Of a stretch of 64,000 nucleotides of DNA, positions 52,794 to 62,506 are shown piece after piece. Source of the DNA: Haliovirga abyssi (GTDB lineage Bacteria > Fusobacteriota > Fusobacteriia > Fusobacteriales > Haliovirgaceae); the NCBI RefSeq assembly GCF_030295325.1, contig NZ_AP027059.1:558001-622000 (forward strand). Reading direction: 5' to 3'. The notes beneath the pieces are model-generated. The model had not been told where the DNA came from and made no database searches. It worked only from the letters and a program-made list of their open reading frames with translations. A program made the position numbers and the translations under genes. How positions within the stretch are numbered: the stretch's first letter is position 1; the number at the start of each line of letters is the position of its first letter.

Positions 52794-54956
52794 ATGAAAA
52801 AAGGATTAATTGGATTACTTCTATTAATATCTATGGTAGGATGTTTTTCTAATAATAATGAAAGTGATAAAGATAAAGTTATTGAAAAAAAACAGACAAT
52901 AGAGAAAGTAGGGTATAATTTTTATAATGTAAAAGATAAAACAGAATCAGATTTAATAAATGAAACTCATTATGGGACTGTAATAGTAAGAGCAAAAAAG
53001 GAATTAACTGAAGATTATTTAAAGAATATGAATGTGGAAGTATCTAAAAAGTTTGAAATGAATGGTAAATTATACTATTTTTTAAAAACAAATGATAGCG
53101 AGAAAACTACAATAGAAAAATTAAATAATAGTAAGTTAATAGATTATGCAGAACCAGATATTAGAATGGAGATACCAGAAGATAAATTAAATGAAGCTAT
53201 AAATAGAGCACCAAAAAGAGCAAGTGAAGTTGTAGATGAAAAAGAACTTAATGATAAGTTGGTAGATCAAGAATATTCTTTAAAGAATACAGAATGGTAT
53301 AAGGCTTACAAAGAGTTTGGATTTGGAGACTATACACCATATGTAGCAGTAATAGATAGTGGAATAAATATGCCACATAAAGAGTTTGATGGAGTATTCT
53401 ATAAAGGATACACAAATTTTAAAAAGAATAAAGAAAATGAATATGAATTTACTAATGGAAAGATATTATCTATGATAGAAGATTTTGATTTTGAAGGTAA
53501 AGAATTAAATTGGGATCATAATCATGAAGAAGGTCATGGAACTCATGTATCAGGTACAATTGCTGCAAGAGGAGATAATGGAATAGGAGTAGCAGGAGTA
53601 TGTTGGCAAGTAAAACTAATAATGTATAAAGTATTTGCTGATAATCCAGATGATACAAAAGTAGATGGTAGTGGAAGCACAACAGCAGTATATGGTTCTT
53701 TAAAACATTTAGCTGATTGGAAAAAAGATAATGGAATAGATTATACAATACCAGTTAATATGTCATTAGGTGGATCTTATGCAAGTAATTTTGCATTGGA
53801 CACAATAAGTTATGCACTTAAAAATAATATAGTTGTAATAGCAGCTTCTGGGAATGATGGTGCTTTTCAAGAAGCAAATTATCCTTCAAGTTATGCAGGA
53901 GTAATAACAATAGGAGCTTCTGATGGGAATGATAAAAAAGTGTCATTTTCAAATTCATCAAGAAATTTATCAGTTGTTGCTCCAGGAAAAATGATATTAT
54001 CCGTTGGAAATGCTGATGAAGGAGTTAATTATTATAGATATATGAGTGGAACTTCTATGGCAACGCCTTTTGTTACAGGATTAGCTGGATATGTATTGAC
54101 ATTTAATCCATATTTAACACCTGCGGAATTAAAAGAAGTAATAGAACAAAATGCAGATGATATATATCCAGAAATTTATGGAAAAGGGTATGATGTAGAT
54201 ACAGGATATGGAAGAGTAAATGTTTATAAAACAATAAAAGCAGTTATAAATAATGATATAACACCAGTGTATAGTGAACATAGCTTAAAAATAACATTAC
54301 AAAATATACATCCATATTTTGCTTCAAAAGGTTTGCCTAACCCAGTAATTCCTAATAATGGAGTATATTTATATACTAAAGAAGGAAAATTTGTAGCAAC
54401 AGGACAAACGAATGATGATGGAGTTATATCATTTAATATGCTAAAACCGGGAGAATATAGAGCAGTATCAACAATTCAAGGGGAACTAGTTGCAAAAGAT
54501 ATAACATTTGATGGGACAAAAGATTTAGCAGAACAATTGGATATAAGTAAATTAATTTGGTATATACAAACTTTAAAAAATGAGAGTGGAAATTGTGAAA
54601 AGACAGATACAATTATATCGATACTTGATAGTACTGGAACTGAATTAAAAACATATGATCAAAATACACTTGATACATTAGCATATGAATTTCCAAAAGC
54701 AGGAACATATTATATAAAAATATCTAAATATGAAAATGCAGTTGGAGAATATGCGTTAAAGATATCTACAAATCCAGAAAAGAAAGATGCAGTAGTATCA
54801 GGGGCAGCAATAATGGTTAGTGGTGATGATAATTATGAAGATAATGATGATATTGCAAATGCAACATCAGTTGAAGTAGAAAAAGTATATAATTTATATT
54901 TAGATGATGATGATTATTTTAAATTGGATATAACAGCTGACCAAGCTAAAAATTAA
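52794..54956 (+). CDS. Subtilisin-family (S8) protease lipoprotein
   Basis: 720-residue exported protease. Lipobox Cys about 17; an inhibitor-type propeptide (about 55-130: YGTVIVRAKKELTEDYLKNM, ending IDYAEPDI); catalytic domain about 165-475 with Asp in VAVIDSGINMPH (about 188), His in GHGTHVSGTIAARG (about 248), Asn in AASGNDG (about 354) and Ser in MSGTSMATPF (about 421). Then a beta-sandwich (about 500-580), a PPC-type domain (about 590-665), and the first third of a second PPC-like repeat (YEDNDDIANATSVEV) where the protein ends. Lipidation tethers it to a membrane. Its substrates are unknown; neighbouring lipoproteins are candidates. Confidence 0.9.
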   Translation: MKKGLIGLLLLISMVGCFSNNNESDKDKVIEKKQTIEKVGYNFYNVKDKTESDLINETHYGTVIVRAKKELTEDYLKNMNVEVSKKFEMNGKLYYFLKTNDSEKTTIEKLNNSKLIDYAEPDIRMEIPEDKLNEAINRAPKRASEVVDEKELNDKLVDQEYSLKNTEWYKAYKEFGFGDYTPYVAVIDSGINMPHKEFDGVFYKGYTNFKKNKENEYEFTNGKILSMIEDFDFEGKELNWDHNHEEGHGTHVSGTIAARGDNGIGVAGVCWQVKLIMYKVFADNPDDTKVDGSGSTTAVYGSLKHLADWKKDNGIDYTIPVNMSLGGSYASNFALDTISYALKNNIVVIAASGNDGAFQEANYPSSYAGVITIGASDGNDKKVSFSNSSRNLSVVAPGKMILSVGNADEGVNYYRYMSGTSMATPFVTGLAGYVLTFNPYLTPAELKEVIEQNADDIYPEIYGKGYDVDTGYGRVNVYKTIKAVINNDITPVYSEHSLKITLQNIHPYFASKGLPNPVIPNNGVYLYTKEGKFVATGQTNDDGVISFNMLKPGEYRAVSTIQGELVAKDITFDGTKDLAEQLDISKLIWYIQTLKNESGNCEKTDTIISILDSTGTELKTYDQNTLDTLAYEFPKAGTYYIKISKYENAVGEYALKISTNPEKKDAVVSGAAIMVSGDDNYEDNDDIANATSVEVEKVYNLYLDDDDYFKLDITADQAKN

Positions 54957-54974
54957 AAAAAGGAGAGTGGGACA

Positions 54975-56087
54975 TTGAAAAAGAATAGTTTGATAATATT
55001 TATAATGATAATATTCTCTCTTGTATCTTTTGCAGATGAAAATAAGTTAAAATTAAATGGTTATATAGAATATAATCTATTAAATTATACAACAGAAGAT
55101 GATAAAATAGGAGTAGGAGATATAGGAGATAGTGATTTTAGTTTTCAATTAAATTATAAATTTAATGAAAATTTAAATATGAATACAGTTTTAGAAACAG
55201 GAAATAAAGTTAGTTTATCTATATTTGGAAAAGTTAGTGATAAAATATCTGCTAATACTAAATTAGGTTTATATCCTACAGGAAAAGATGAGGATATGAA
55301 TGATATAAATTTTCTTAATATAATTGAAGATGAAGATACTTATTTTAATTATGCTTCAAAATTAGGAAAATTAACTTTTTATCCATATAAAGCACCTATT
55401 AATATAGGAAATAATTTAACTTTAAGTGTAGTAGAAGATGCCCCAGGAGTAAAATATGGAATATCTAAAAATGGAGTAAATTTAGAGTCTATTATAGCAA
55501 TAAATAACAGCCAAAAAGATTTAACTGGAGATGAATCAGATGCATATCAAATGAAAGTTAGTGGAGACTATACAGGGAAAAAACTAAATGTCAAATTAAG
55601 TGGATATTATAATACAAGAGAATATAATGCAGATTTATTTGACAATAAAAATATATATTCTAAATATGCGATTAATGGAGATGTAAAATATAATTATAAT
55701 GAAAAAATAAATTTAGAAGTAGAAGGTTTATATAATTATATAGATTTATCAATGTTGAATAATAAAGTAATAGATGATAATAAACTAAAAGAAGATTTAA
55801 AAGGCTTAGCTTTATATGGAAAAGTAACAATAGATAAATTATATGGGACTTTAAAATATATAGGGAAAAATAGTGTTTTAGATGATGATTTTTCTTGGGA
55901 AAAAGTAAGAGCTTCATCAATATTAACAACAGTAGGATTAAAAACTAATATAGAAAAAAATATGTATTTGAATTTGGAATATGGTTATGATATAACTGGA
56001 CATAATAAATATTTTAAAGATGAAAAGGGAAAAGTAACAAGATATGATAGATATACTTTAAGTAGTATAGTAGGAATAAAGTTTTAG
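54975..56087 (+). CDS. Outer-membrane beta-barrel protein
   Basis: 370-residue exported protein. Signal peptide 1-19 (ends SFADE), then alternating amphipathic strands throughout (NGYIEYNLLNYTT; SFQLNYKFNENLNMNTVLE) and a C-terminal strand ending GIKF, the BAM recognition type. It is probably a porin-like barrel of 14-18 strands; function unknown. The start is TTG 54975 with AAAGGAGAG upstream. It is the last gene of the subtilase module and ends at a strong terminator. Confidence 0.8.
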   Translation: MKKNSLIIFIMIIFSLVSFADENKLKLNGYIEYNLLNYTTEDDKIGVGDIGDSDFSFQLNYKFNENLNMNTVLETGNKVSLSIFGKVSDKISANTKLGLYPTGKDEDMNDINFLNIIEDEDTYFNYASKLGKLTFYPYKAPINIGNNLTLSVVEDAPGVKYGISKNGVNLESIIAINNSQKDLTGDESDAYQMKVSGDYTGKKLNVKLSGYYNTREYNADLFDNKNIYSKYAINGDVKYNYNEKINLEVEGLYNYIDLSMLNNKVIDDNKLKEDLKGLALYGKVTIDKLYGTLKYIGKNSVLDDDFSWEKVRASSILTTVGLKTNIEKNMYLNLEYGYDITGHNKYFKDEKGKVTRYDRYTLSSIVGIKF

Positions 56088-56093
56088 TTTTAA

Positions 56094-56122
56094 AGAGTAG
56101 CTATTTAGCTACTCTTTTTTTC
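56094..56122 (+). terminator. Terminator after the outer-membrane barrel gene
   Basis: AGAGTAGCT/AGCTACTCT perfect 9-bp stem, loop ATTT, then seven Ts. Confidence 0.92.
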
Positions 56123-56162
56123 TGTTATAAAAATTTAAAATTTATGACAAAATAAAAATAAT

Positions 56163-56190
56163 TTGAAACTTTTCTTTAATATGGTATAAT
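56163..56190 (+). promoter_or_regulatory. Promoter of the kinase-less sensor operon
   Basis: TTGAAA (56163-56168), 16-base spacer, TATAAT (56185-56190). Leader of about 140 bases. Confidence 0.6.
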
Positions 56191-56331
56191 TGATAAATAG
56201 AAAATCAAAAGAAAAAAAGATTAGCTGAAGATAATAAAATAAGAATAAGAAAAATTAAAAAGATATTATATTAATCAATGCTATGATATGATATTTCTTT
56301 AAAAGAATTACATCCTAAAAGGAGATAATAG

Positions 56332-58092
56332 GTGAATAATATGAAAAAAATTATAATTATATGTTTTTATATACTATTTTCAATATTAAGTTTTGGGACA
56401 GAAAACTATATTCATGGAAAAGTAATATTAAAAAATATGAATGATAGTAGTGAAATATCAGTTAAATTATATTCTGAAAATAAAACAGTATATAAAACTT
56501 ATACAAATTCAAGAGGAATATTTTTTATGAAAAACATTCCAAATGGAGATTATAAATTAAAAATTAATTACAGAGATATAAAAATAGAAAAAGATATAAA
56601 GAAAATAATTTCAAAGCAGAACATAGGAACTATTTTTATAAAACCAATTTCAAAAGATTATAATATCTATTTTTTCTCATATTTTATAGTCTTTATAACA
56701 ATTATTTTGAATTTTTTTATTAGATATTATATAAAAAAAGGTGTAACTATTCCTAAAAAAAATATAATTCTAATTTCAATAGATTTTTTTAATTTTTATT
56801 TTATACTTAGTTTATCAAGTATGATAGTGGCCTTTTTTAATGAAAAGATTGCTGTGAAAATCAATTCAATTGAATCTATTGGGACTATTTTTATAATTTT
56901 ATTTATGTATAAATTTTTTATAAATTATCCAGTAGAGAGAGGAAATAAATTTACAAAATTAATATTTAATTTAGCTTTAATATCACTATTTTATGTTTGT
57001 ATAACTCAATTAGCATTAATTTTTTCAAAAGTAAATATCATAAAATTTGAATTTAATGATATTTATAATAGAGTGTATAATGCTGCATTTTTCTTATGGG
57101 ATATTGTACCACTTTTTTTAATATTGGTTTTACTTATATATATGATTAAAAATATTAGAGAATATAAAAATAAAAAAGAAGCTGAAATTAGTAAATTTTT
57201 TATTAAAATAGGTGTTGTGATTTTTTCTTTAATATTTTTTGGAAGTGCTTTAATGAATAGAGTTTTTAATGTTCCTTTTAACGATTTTTCGAGATTTATA
57301 TTTCCGTTGGTAGATATAATTTTATTTTGGGGAATATTAACAGGTGCATTTGGATTTAGATATCAAAAAAGATATAAAATGTTTACAAAAATATTTTATG
57401 AAGTTTTAAATTATTTGATTATATTGTTATTTCTTTTATATATTATGAACTACATAAAATTGGATTTAGTAATAATTGTAATGTTAATATTTATTTTAAA
57501 AGGTGCATTAGATTATATCAAATATTTTTTTGAAAAAAGAGCATATATAGAGCATAAAAAATTAATAAGAAAACTTGAAGTGGCAGAAAATATATTAATA
57601 TTTAAGAAAATATTAGAAAAAGATTTATTTAAAATATTAAAAGTAAATAAAATAAAAATAGTAACTAAAGATGAGATAAATAAAAAAACATTAGAAAATA
57701 TATACAATAATGAAAAACTAATTAATTTAGAAAAAAGTGATGATGATTTTTCATTATTATTAAAAATAGGAGATACAACTAATACAGTAGGTGCAATATA
57801 TTTTGGAGATAAATTAAATGGTGATTTTTTTAAGAGAAGAGAGATAGATTTTTTGGAGGAATTAGGAGAAGAGATAGAGATATTATTGAATAATCTGCTT
57901 TTAAATAATGAAAAAAACATTATAGAAAAATCAAGAATAGAAAAAGAGATAAAAAAAGAGCTGTTAGATTTTAAAGATATAATTTTTTATATTAAATCAT
58001 ATGTTAAATTAATAAAAAAAGAGAGTAAAAATCCAAAAATAGCAAAATACTGTGAAATAATACTGGAAAAAATTGAAAAAAATAATAGTTAA
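56332..58092 (+). CDS. 7TM-type membrane sensor with GAF-like domain, no kinase
   Basis: 586-residue membrane protein. Signal peptide (1-22); carboxypeptidase-regulatory-like beta domain (about 25-100: GKVILKNMNDSSEISVKLYS); seven or eight membrane segments (about 112-405); a GAF-like cytoplasmic domain (about 430-545, with GDTTNTVGAIYFGDKLNGDF); and a final helix pair (about 550-586) like a histidine-kinase dimerisation stem. No phospho-acceptor H-box and no HATPase follow: the gene stops normally. It therefore cannot autophosphorylate like a kinase and may signal by direct contact with the LytTR protein encoded 15 bases downstream. I prefer GTG 56332, seven bases after GGAG, to ATG 56341. 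Confidence 0.75.
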   Translation: MNNMKKIIIICFYILFSILSFGTENYIHGKVILKNMNDSSEISVKLYSENKTVYKTYTNSRGIFFMKNIPNGDYKLKINYRDIKIEKDIKKIISKQNIGTIFIKPISKDYNIYFFSYFIVFITIILNFFIRYYIKKGVTIPKKNIILISIDFFNFYFILSLSSMIVAFFNEKIAVKINSIESIGTIFIILFMYKFFINYPVERGNKFTKLIFNLALISLFYVCITQLALIFSKVNIIKFEFNDIYNRVYNAAFFLWDIVPLFLILVLLIYMIKNIREYKNKKEAEISKFFIKIGVVIFSLIFFGSALMNRVFNVPFNDFSRFIFPLVDIILFWGILTGAFGFRYQKRYKMFTKIFYEVLNYLIILLFLLYIMNYIKLDLVIIVMLIFILKGALDYIKYFFEKRAYIEHKKLIRKLEVAENILIFKKILEKDLFKILKVNKIKIVTKDEINKKTLENIYNNEKLINLEKSDDDFSLLLKIGDTTNTVGAIYFGDKLNGDFFKRREIDFLEELGEEIEILLNNLLLNNEKNIIEKSRIEKEIKKELLDFKDIIFYIKSYVKLIKKESKNPKIAKYCEIILEKIEKNNS

Positions 58093-58107
58093 AGGTAGTG
58101 AAATTCT

Positions 58108-58809
58108 ATGGGAAAAATTGGAATAATAAAAGATATACAATTTTATTTACTTTTGGAAAATATAAATATTAAGTTATCTTTTTTTGAATTTGAAAAGGGA
58201 GATAGTTTTTTTTATGAAATTGATAATAGCGATATTGAAGTTTTATTAATTCCAGAAAATTTAGATAATCTATATTTTATATTATCAAAATTAAAAGAGA
58301 TGGGAATTATATTAATTGTATTTGGAAATAATATTGATGGAAAAATTTTAAGAGATCTTTATAATTTCGGATTAATAAATAACTATATTGAGAAAGAGGA
58401 ATATTTGAGTATTGAAAAAGTTATTGAAAATGAAAAAAAGAAAATAAAGAGAAAAAAGAATTTTTTTGTAAAAGTAGATGATGGAAAAGAGGTTTTAATA
58501 GAAATAGATAAAATTGAATATATAATTTATGATAGAAACAGGAGAAAAAGTATATTGTATTTTGGAAATGAAGAGTATTATATTGGAAAAAATTTATCTG
58601 AATTAGAAAAGTATTTTCAACTTTTCAATTTTTTAATAAGAATAGATAGAGGAACAATAGCAAATATAAACAGAATAAAATTTATAGATTATTATGATGA
58701 ATCTATTATATTTAATTCAGGGAGAAAAGTATATTATACAAAGAAAAAACTAAGAGAGATAAGAGAAAATTTGAAGAATAGAAAAGTTATAAGTTGTTTT
58801 GATAATTAA
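58108..58809 (+). CDS. LytTR-type regulator with pseudo-receiver
   Basis: 233-residue transcription factor. Residues about 125-230 are a LytTR DNA-binding domain (EVLIEIDKIEYIIYDRNRRK, FLIRIDRGTIANINRIKFI). Residues 1-115 have receiver-like spacing (EVLLIPENLDNLYFILSKLK) but the phospho-acceptor Asp is Pro/Glu in LLIPENLD and the acidic pocket is missing. It is thus unlikely to be phosphorylated, which fits the kinase-less sensor before it. It may control the subtilase module upstream or the barrel/lipoprotein genes downstream. The start is ATG 58108. Confidence 0.8.
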   Translation: MGKIGIIKDIQFYLLLENINIKLSFFEFEKGDSFFYEIDNSDIEVLLIPENLDNLYFILSKLKEMGIILIVFGNNIDGKILRDLYNFGLINNYIEKEEYLSIEKVIENEKKKIKRKKNFFVKVDDGKEVLIEIDKIEYIIYDRNRRKSILYFGNEEYYIGKNLSELEKYFQLFNFLIRIDRGTIANINRIKFIDYYDESIIFNSGRKVYYTKKKLREIRENLKNRKVISCFDN

Positions 58810-58828
58810 TAATTATAGTTCGCTCAAG

Positions 58829-58863
58829 AAAAAGACCTTTTTGCGTATGAAAAAGGTCTTTTT
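58829..58863 (+). terminator. Terminator after the LytTR gene
   Basis: AAAAAGACCTTTTT/AAAAAGGTCTTTTT perfect 14-bp stem, loop GCGTATG. Confidence 0.9.
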
Positions 58864-58927
58864 GTGAAAGTTTTGAAAAAAATATTAATTTATATGGTAA
58901 AATATTTTGTGTGAAGCAAATAAAAAA

Positions 58928-59018
58928 TTCAATTTTCATATGATATATACATTTCAACTTTCTCAAAGAATATACAATTCAAAATTATTCAAAATTCAAA
59001 ATTCATATGAAAATTGAA
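58928..59018. repeat. Inverted repeat in the leader of the small barrel gene
   Basis: TTCAATTTTCATATGA (58928-58943) and TCATATGAAAATTGAA (59003-59018) are perfect 16-bp arms around about 59 bases containing CAATTCAAAATTATTCAAAA. Not a match to R1-R4. It ends 19 bases before the start codon. Confidence 0.8.
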
Positions 59019-59037
59019 CTAAAAAAAGGAGATGGCT

Positions 59038-59586
59038 ATGAAAAAAATATTATATATTTTATTCTTTTTAATTGGGACGTTTGCATATAGCTTAGAAATC
59101 GGATTTGGTTACAAAGCGGATTCACGTAATAGCTTAAATACAGTAGTGAATGGAAATGTAGTTGGATACAGTGAACAGACAGATACAGCTGATTACAAAT
59201 TGTCAATAGAGGAAATTAAAAGATTTAGATATTTTGATTTAGGGATAGGTGTAGATGTAGATTTTAATGAAATAGGGGATGTTGTAAATATACCGGGATA
59301 TTTGATTGTGAGATATGGAATGTTAAAAAAAACTAATTTTTCACCTTATTGTTATTTGAATTTAGGTGCAGTGAAGGTAGATTCATACAAAGAACCTGGA
59401 ATTTATACTTCTTGTGGGTACGGTATTACCATTTTTAAAAGGTTAGAAGTTGAAGCTTTTTATGATTTTATATTAATAGAAAGAGAAAATGATTATTCAC
59501 GAAAAATTGAATTTGGAGAAGAGACAGAATATCAAATAGAACACTCAAAAGAAAGTATAGGGATATTTATAAAATATAGATTGTAA
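59038..59586 (+). CDS. Small outer-membrane beta-barrel protein
   Basis: 182-residue exported protein. Signal peptide 1-16 (ends FAYSLE); strands such as GFGYKADSRNS and FDLGIGVDVDFNE; final strand ESIGIFIKYRL. The size suits an 8-strand OmpA/OmpX-like barrel. I prefer ATG 59038, six bases after AAAGGAG, to ATG 59032. It is followed 17 bases later by the first of two paralogous lipoproteins, and is likely co-transcribed with it. Confidence 0.72.
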   Translation: MKKILYILFFLIGTFAYSLEIGFGYKADSRNSLNTVVNGNVVGYSEQTDTADYKLSIEEIKRFRYFDLGIGVDVDFNEIGDVVNIPGYLIVRYGMLKKTNFSPYCYLNLGAVKVDSYKEPGIYTSCGYGITIFKRLEVEAFYDFILIERENDYSRKIEFGEETEYQIEHSKESIGIFIKYRL

Positions 59587-59603
59587 AGGGGAGGAAGATA
59601 ACT

Positions 59604-60959
59604 ATGAAAAAATTAAAGTTTTATAAAATAGTTTTTATTTTTATATTTTTACTGTTACTGGGAGGATGTTTTGTTGTTTCTGAGTATGTTCATTTAGAAG
59701 GAATAGCAGTTTTTCCTAATGAAAAAATTGTAATGCAAAAAGGAGACACTTTAAAATTATCTGTAAATCAGATTTGTAATGGAGAATTAAGTGGTTCTTA
59801 TAGTAGTGATTCTGGGGTAGCTTCAACAGTAGAAGCTGGAGCTAATAATGTAGAGTTAGTAGGCGATATTTTAAAAACCAAAAAAAATGGTATAGTTAAA
59901 ATGAAATTTGCCTATAATGATAGAGAGGATTATTGTGATGTTCCAGATATAACTATTAAAGATAATATATATATATCGAAAAATATGTTAAAATTAAAAA
60001 AGATGCCTAAAAAAATTTTTTCCAGAAATAGAAGTATATATATAATTGATGATGAAGATTTTAATTTGAAAATGAAAGAATATAATGAGAATTTAGATGT
60101 TATATCTGAAGAAAATTTAGATACAGGATATAGCAATTTATTTTTTGATGAAGATTCTATGCAATATGTATATGAAAAAGGAGTATTGAAAAATAAAAAA
60201 ACAGGAGAGGAATTAGAATTATCTGACAAAGGTGGTATATCTTTTTATTCTAAAAGTAAAAATAATAATTATCTATTTTATATAGATAGTATTAGAGATA
60301 AAATAGGTGTAATTGATCTTAAAAATATGAAAAAAGTTACAGAAATAAATTTTGATTACGATTATTGTAATAATTTATTGAATATATATATTGAAAAAGA
60401 TATGTTTTATTTAATATATAAAAATGATGAGTTGGCAGAGAATATAGTTATATTAGAAAAATATAATTATAATGGTGAAAAAGTCAAATCAACTTCATAT
60501 TTTATAGATAAATTAATTGAAAAAATATCAGATTATATTTATGATACAGATGTATATGATGAAGAGGGATTGATGTTAAGAGGAGATGAAAACAATTTAT
60601 ATCTTGGATATAATACAGAAATATTAAAATATCCAGGTGGCGATATTTTAACAATAGATAAGAATAGTTTGAAAGTAAAATCACATAAACATATAGATGG
60701 TTATTTTATAAATAAATTTGAATTGGTTGGAAATACTATTGCAATATTAGGAAAAACTATAAAAGAAAGAGTTCGGTTAGCTGGGAAAGATTATAGAGAT
60801 GTTTTGATATGTTATGATAAAAATAGTTATAATATGAAGTTTATAAAAACAATAACAAAAGAAAAAATAGAACTTTTTACTGATAATAGATATTTATATC
60901 TATTAAGCTCTAATTTAGATGATTATAATTGTGAAATAGAGCAAATGGAAATTTATTAA
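59604..60959 (+). CDS. Lipoprotein, paralogue 1 (Ig-like plus repeat domain)
   Basis: 451-residue lipoprotein (lipobox LLLGGC). Mature N-terminus resembles a bacterial Ig-like domain (about 30-115: GIAVFPNEKIVMQKGDTLKL). The rest (about 120-451) has repeated strands with KNxLK-type turns, perhaps a beta-propeller, with GGDILTIDKNSLKVKSHKHI and the C-terminal SLDDYNCEIEQMEIY-type ending (here NLDDYNCEIEQMEIY). It is clearly related along its length to the next gene, so the pair arose by tandem duplication. Function unknown; a surface-binding role fits. The start is ATG 59604 with GGGGAGG upstream. Confidence 0.75.
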   Translation: MKKLKFYKIVFIFIFLLLLGGCFVVSEYVHLEGIAVFPNEKIVMQKGDTLKLSVNQICNGELSGSYSSDSGVASTVEAGANNVELVGDILKTKKNGIVKMKFAYNDREDYCDVPDITIKDNIYISKNMLKLKKMPKKIFSRNRSIYIIDDEDFNLKMKEYNENLDVISEENLDTGYSNLFFDEDSMQYVYEKGVLKNKKTGEELELSDKGGISFYSKSKNNNYLFYIDSIRDKIGVIDLKNMKKVTEINFDYDYCNNLLNIYIEKDMFYLIYKNDELAENIVILEKYNYNGEKVKSTSYFIDKLIEKISDYIYDTDVYDEEGLMLRGDENNLYLGYNTEILKYPGGDILTIDKNSLKVKSHKHIDGYFINKFELVGNTIAILGKTIKERVRLAGKDYRDVLICYDKNSYNMKFIKTITKEKIELFTDNRYLYLLSSNLDDYNCEIEQMEIY

Positions 60960-61065
60960 ATAAAGATATTTTAGATTATATTTCCGGTAATAGCAAAGGA
61001 GCGGAAATAAAAAGAGTTTTATTTTTTTGCAAAATATAAATTATAGAAAGGGTAAGGTGGTAATT

Positions 61066-62466
61066 ATGAAAATTAGAAATGATAAAATGAGAAAGATAAA
61101 AAGAACCACAATAGTTTTAGGGTTAGTTTTTTCATTAATAGGATGTTTTTCTAGTGAAGACGGATGTGCAAATCCAAAATTAGTAACGGTTTTTCCAAAA
61201 GATAAAACAATTATTCAAACTGGTGATAGTGTGGAATTATTAGTAGCAGCAGTAGGAGCAGATAATAGATTAAAGACCTGGCAATGGGGCAGAGATTATA
61301 AAATATTTTCGATAATAGATTATGGAACTGAAAATATAGATATAATAGGAGATGTAATAAAAGCTAAAAAAAGAGGGCTAGCTAGAATTAAAGTTGGGTA
61401 TAAGCCAAAACATTCCACAAGGTATTACGATAGTCCTATTTTAGAAATAAAAGATAATTTATATAAAATAAGAAAAAATAAACAATTAAATAAAAAACCA
61501 AAAAAAGTAATTTTTTCAAATAATAAGCTTTATATGGTTGAGACAGATAATTTTATACTTAAATTAAAAGAATATGATGATGATCTAATTGTAAAATCTG
61601 AAGAAGATGTTGTAGAGGAGAAAAATATATTTTTTGATAATGATTTAGAAAAATATACAGTTGAAAATGGTATTTTAAAAAATATTTCAAATGGGAAAGA
61701 ATTAGAAATTTCGAAAACAGAAGCAGTAAATTATTATTTGAATGATGACAATAAAAATTATTTGTTATATAAATTTAAAGAGAATAAAAATAAACTAGGA
61801 GAAGTTGAAAATTATGTTGATAAAGTTGGAATTATAAGTTTAAAAAATATGAGTAAGATATTAGAACTTGATGATATGCCAGTAAGAATTTATTATGGAA
61901 AAGAAAAAATTTATTTAATTTCTAATATTCTAGAATTAGAAGAAGGCTTTGTGATAAAAACTTATGATTATAGCGGAAATTTTCTAGAAAAGAATTTATA
62001 TAGTACAGGGAAATTAATAAGCGATAAAGTGGAAACTGAATATAAGGGTAAGCCAAGATCTATAGGAGAGAAAATTTTAATAATTAAAAGTGATGGTGAA
62101 AATTTATATGTAGCTTTTAATACAGATGAGGATAGATATCCAGGTGGAAATATTTTGTGTATAGATAAAAATAGTCTAGTTGTAAAAAGTCATAAACATA
62201 TAAATGGATATTTTATAAGTGATTTTAAAATTTTAAAAGATAATATTATATTTTCAACAAAAACAACAGTTAGACGAATTTTAAATGTTGGAATTGATAA
62301 TAGAAATACTATATTTGTTTATGATAAAAATAGTTATAACATGAAATTTATGAAAAATGTAACAAGTGAAAAAATAGATATTTATAATAATGATAACTAT
62401 TTATATATATTAGGTTATAGTTTAGATGATTATAATTGTGAAATAGAGCAAATAGAAATTTATTAA
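61066..62466 (+). CDS. Lipoprotein, paralogue 2
   Basis: 466-residue lipoprotein (lipobox FSLIGC), paralogue of the preceding gene. Shared blocks include FPKDKTIIQTGDSVELLV (Ig-like), KKPKKVIFSNNKLYMVETD, VKSHKHINGY, YDKNSYNMKFMKNVTSEK and the ending SLDDYNCEIEQIEIY. The last 45 bases of the two genes are almost identical (near 60917 and 62424). I prefer ATG 61066, with GGTAAGGTGG upstream, to the TTG at 61027, which would add 13 residues before the signal peptide. Function unknown. Confidence 0.75.
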   Translation: MKIRNDKMRKIKRTTIVLGLVFSLIGCFSSEDGCANPKLVTVFPKDKTIIQTGDSVELLVAAVGADNRLKTWQWGRDYKIFSIIDYGTENIDIIGDVIKAKKRGLARIKVGYKPKHSTRYYDSPILEIKDNLYKIRKNKQLNKKPKKVIFSNNKLYMVETDNFILKLKEYDDDLIVKSEEDVVEEKNIFFDNDLEKYTVENGILKNISNGKELEISKTEAVNYYLNDDNKNYLLYKFKENKNKLGEVENYVDKVGIISLKNMSKILELDDMPVRIYYGKEKIYLISNILELEEGFVIKTYDYSGNFLEKNLYSTGKLISDKVETEYKGKPRSIGEKILIIKSDGENLYVAFNTDEDRYPGGNILCIDKNSLVVKSHKHINGYFISDFKILKDNIIFSTKTTVRRILNVGIDNRNTIFVYDKNSYNMKFMKNVTSEKIDIYNNDNYLYILGYSLDDYNCEIEQIEIY

Positions 62467-62506
62467 ATTAGGGAAATTAAAAGTTAATGACAAAAGTTTA
62501 TTTTGA

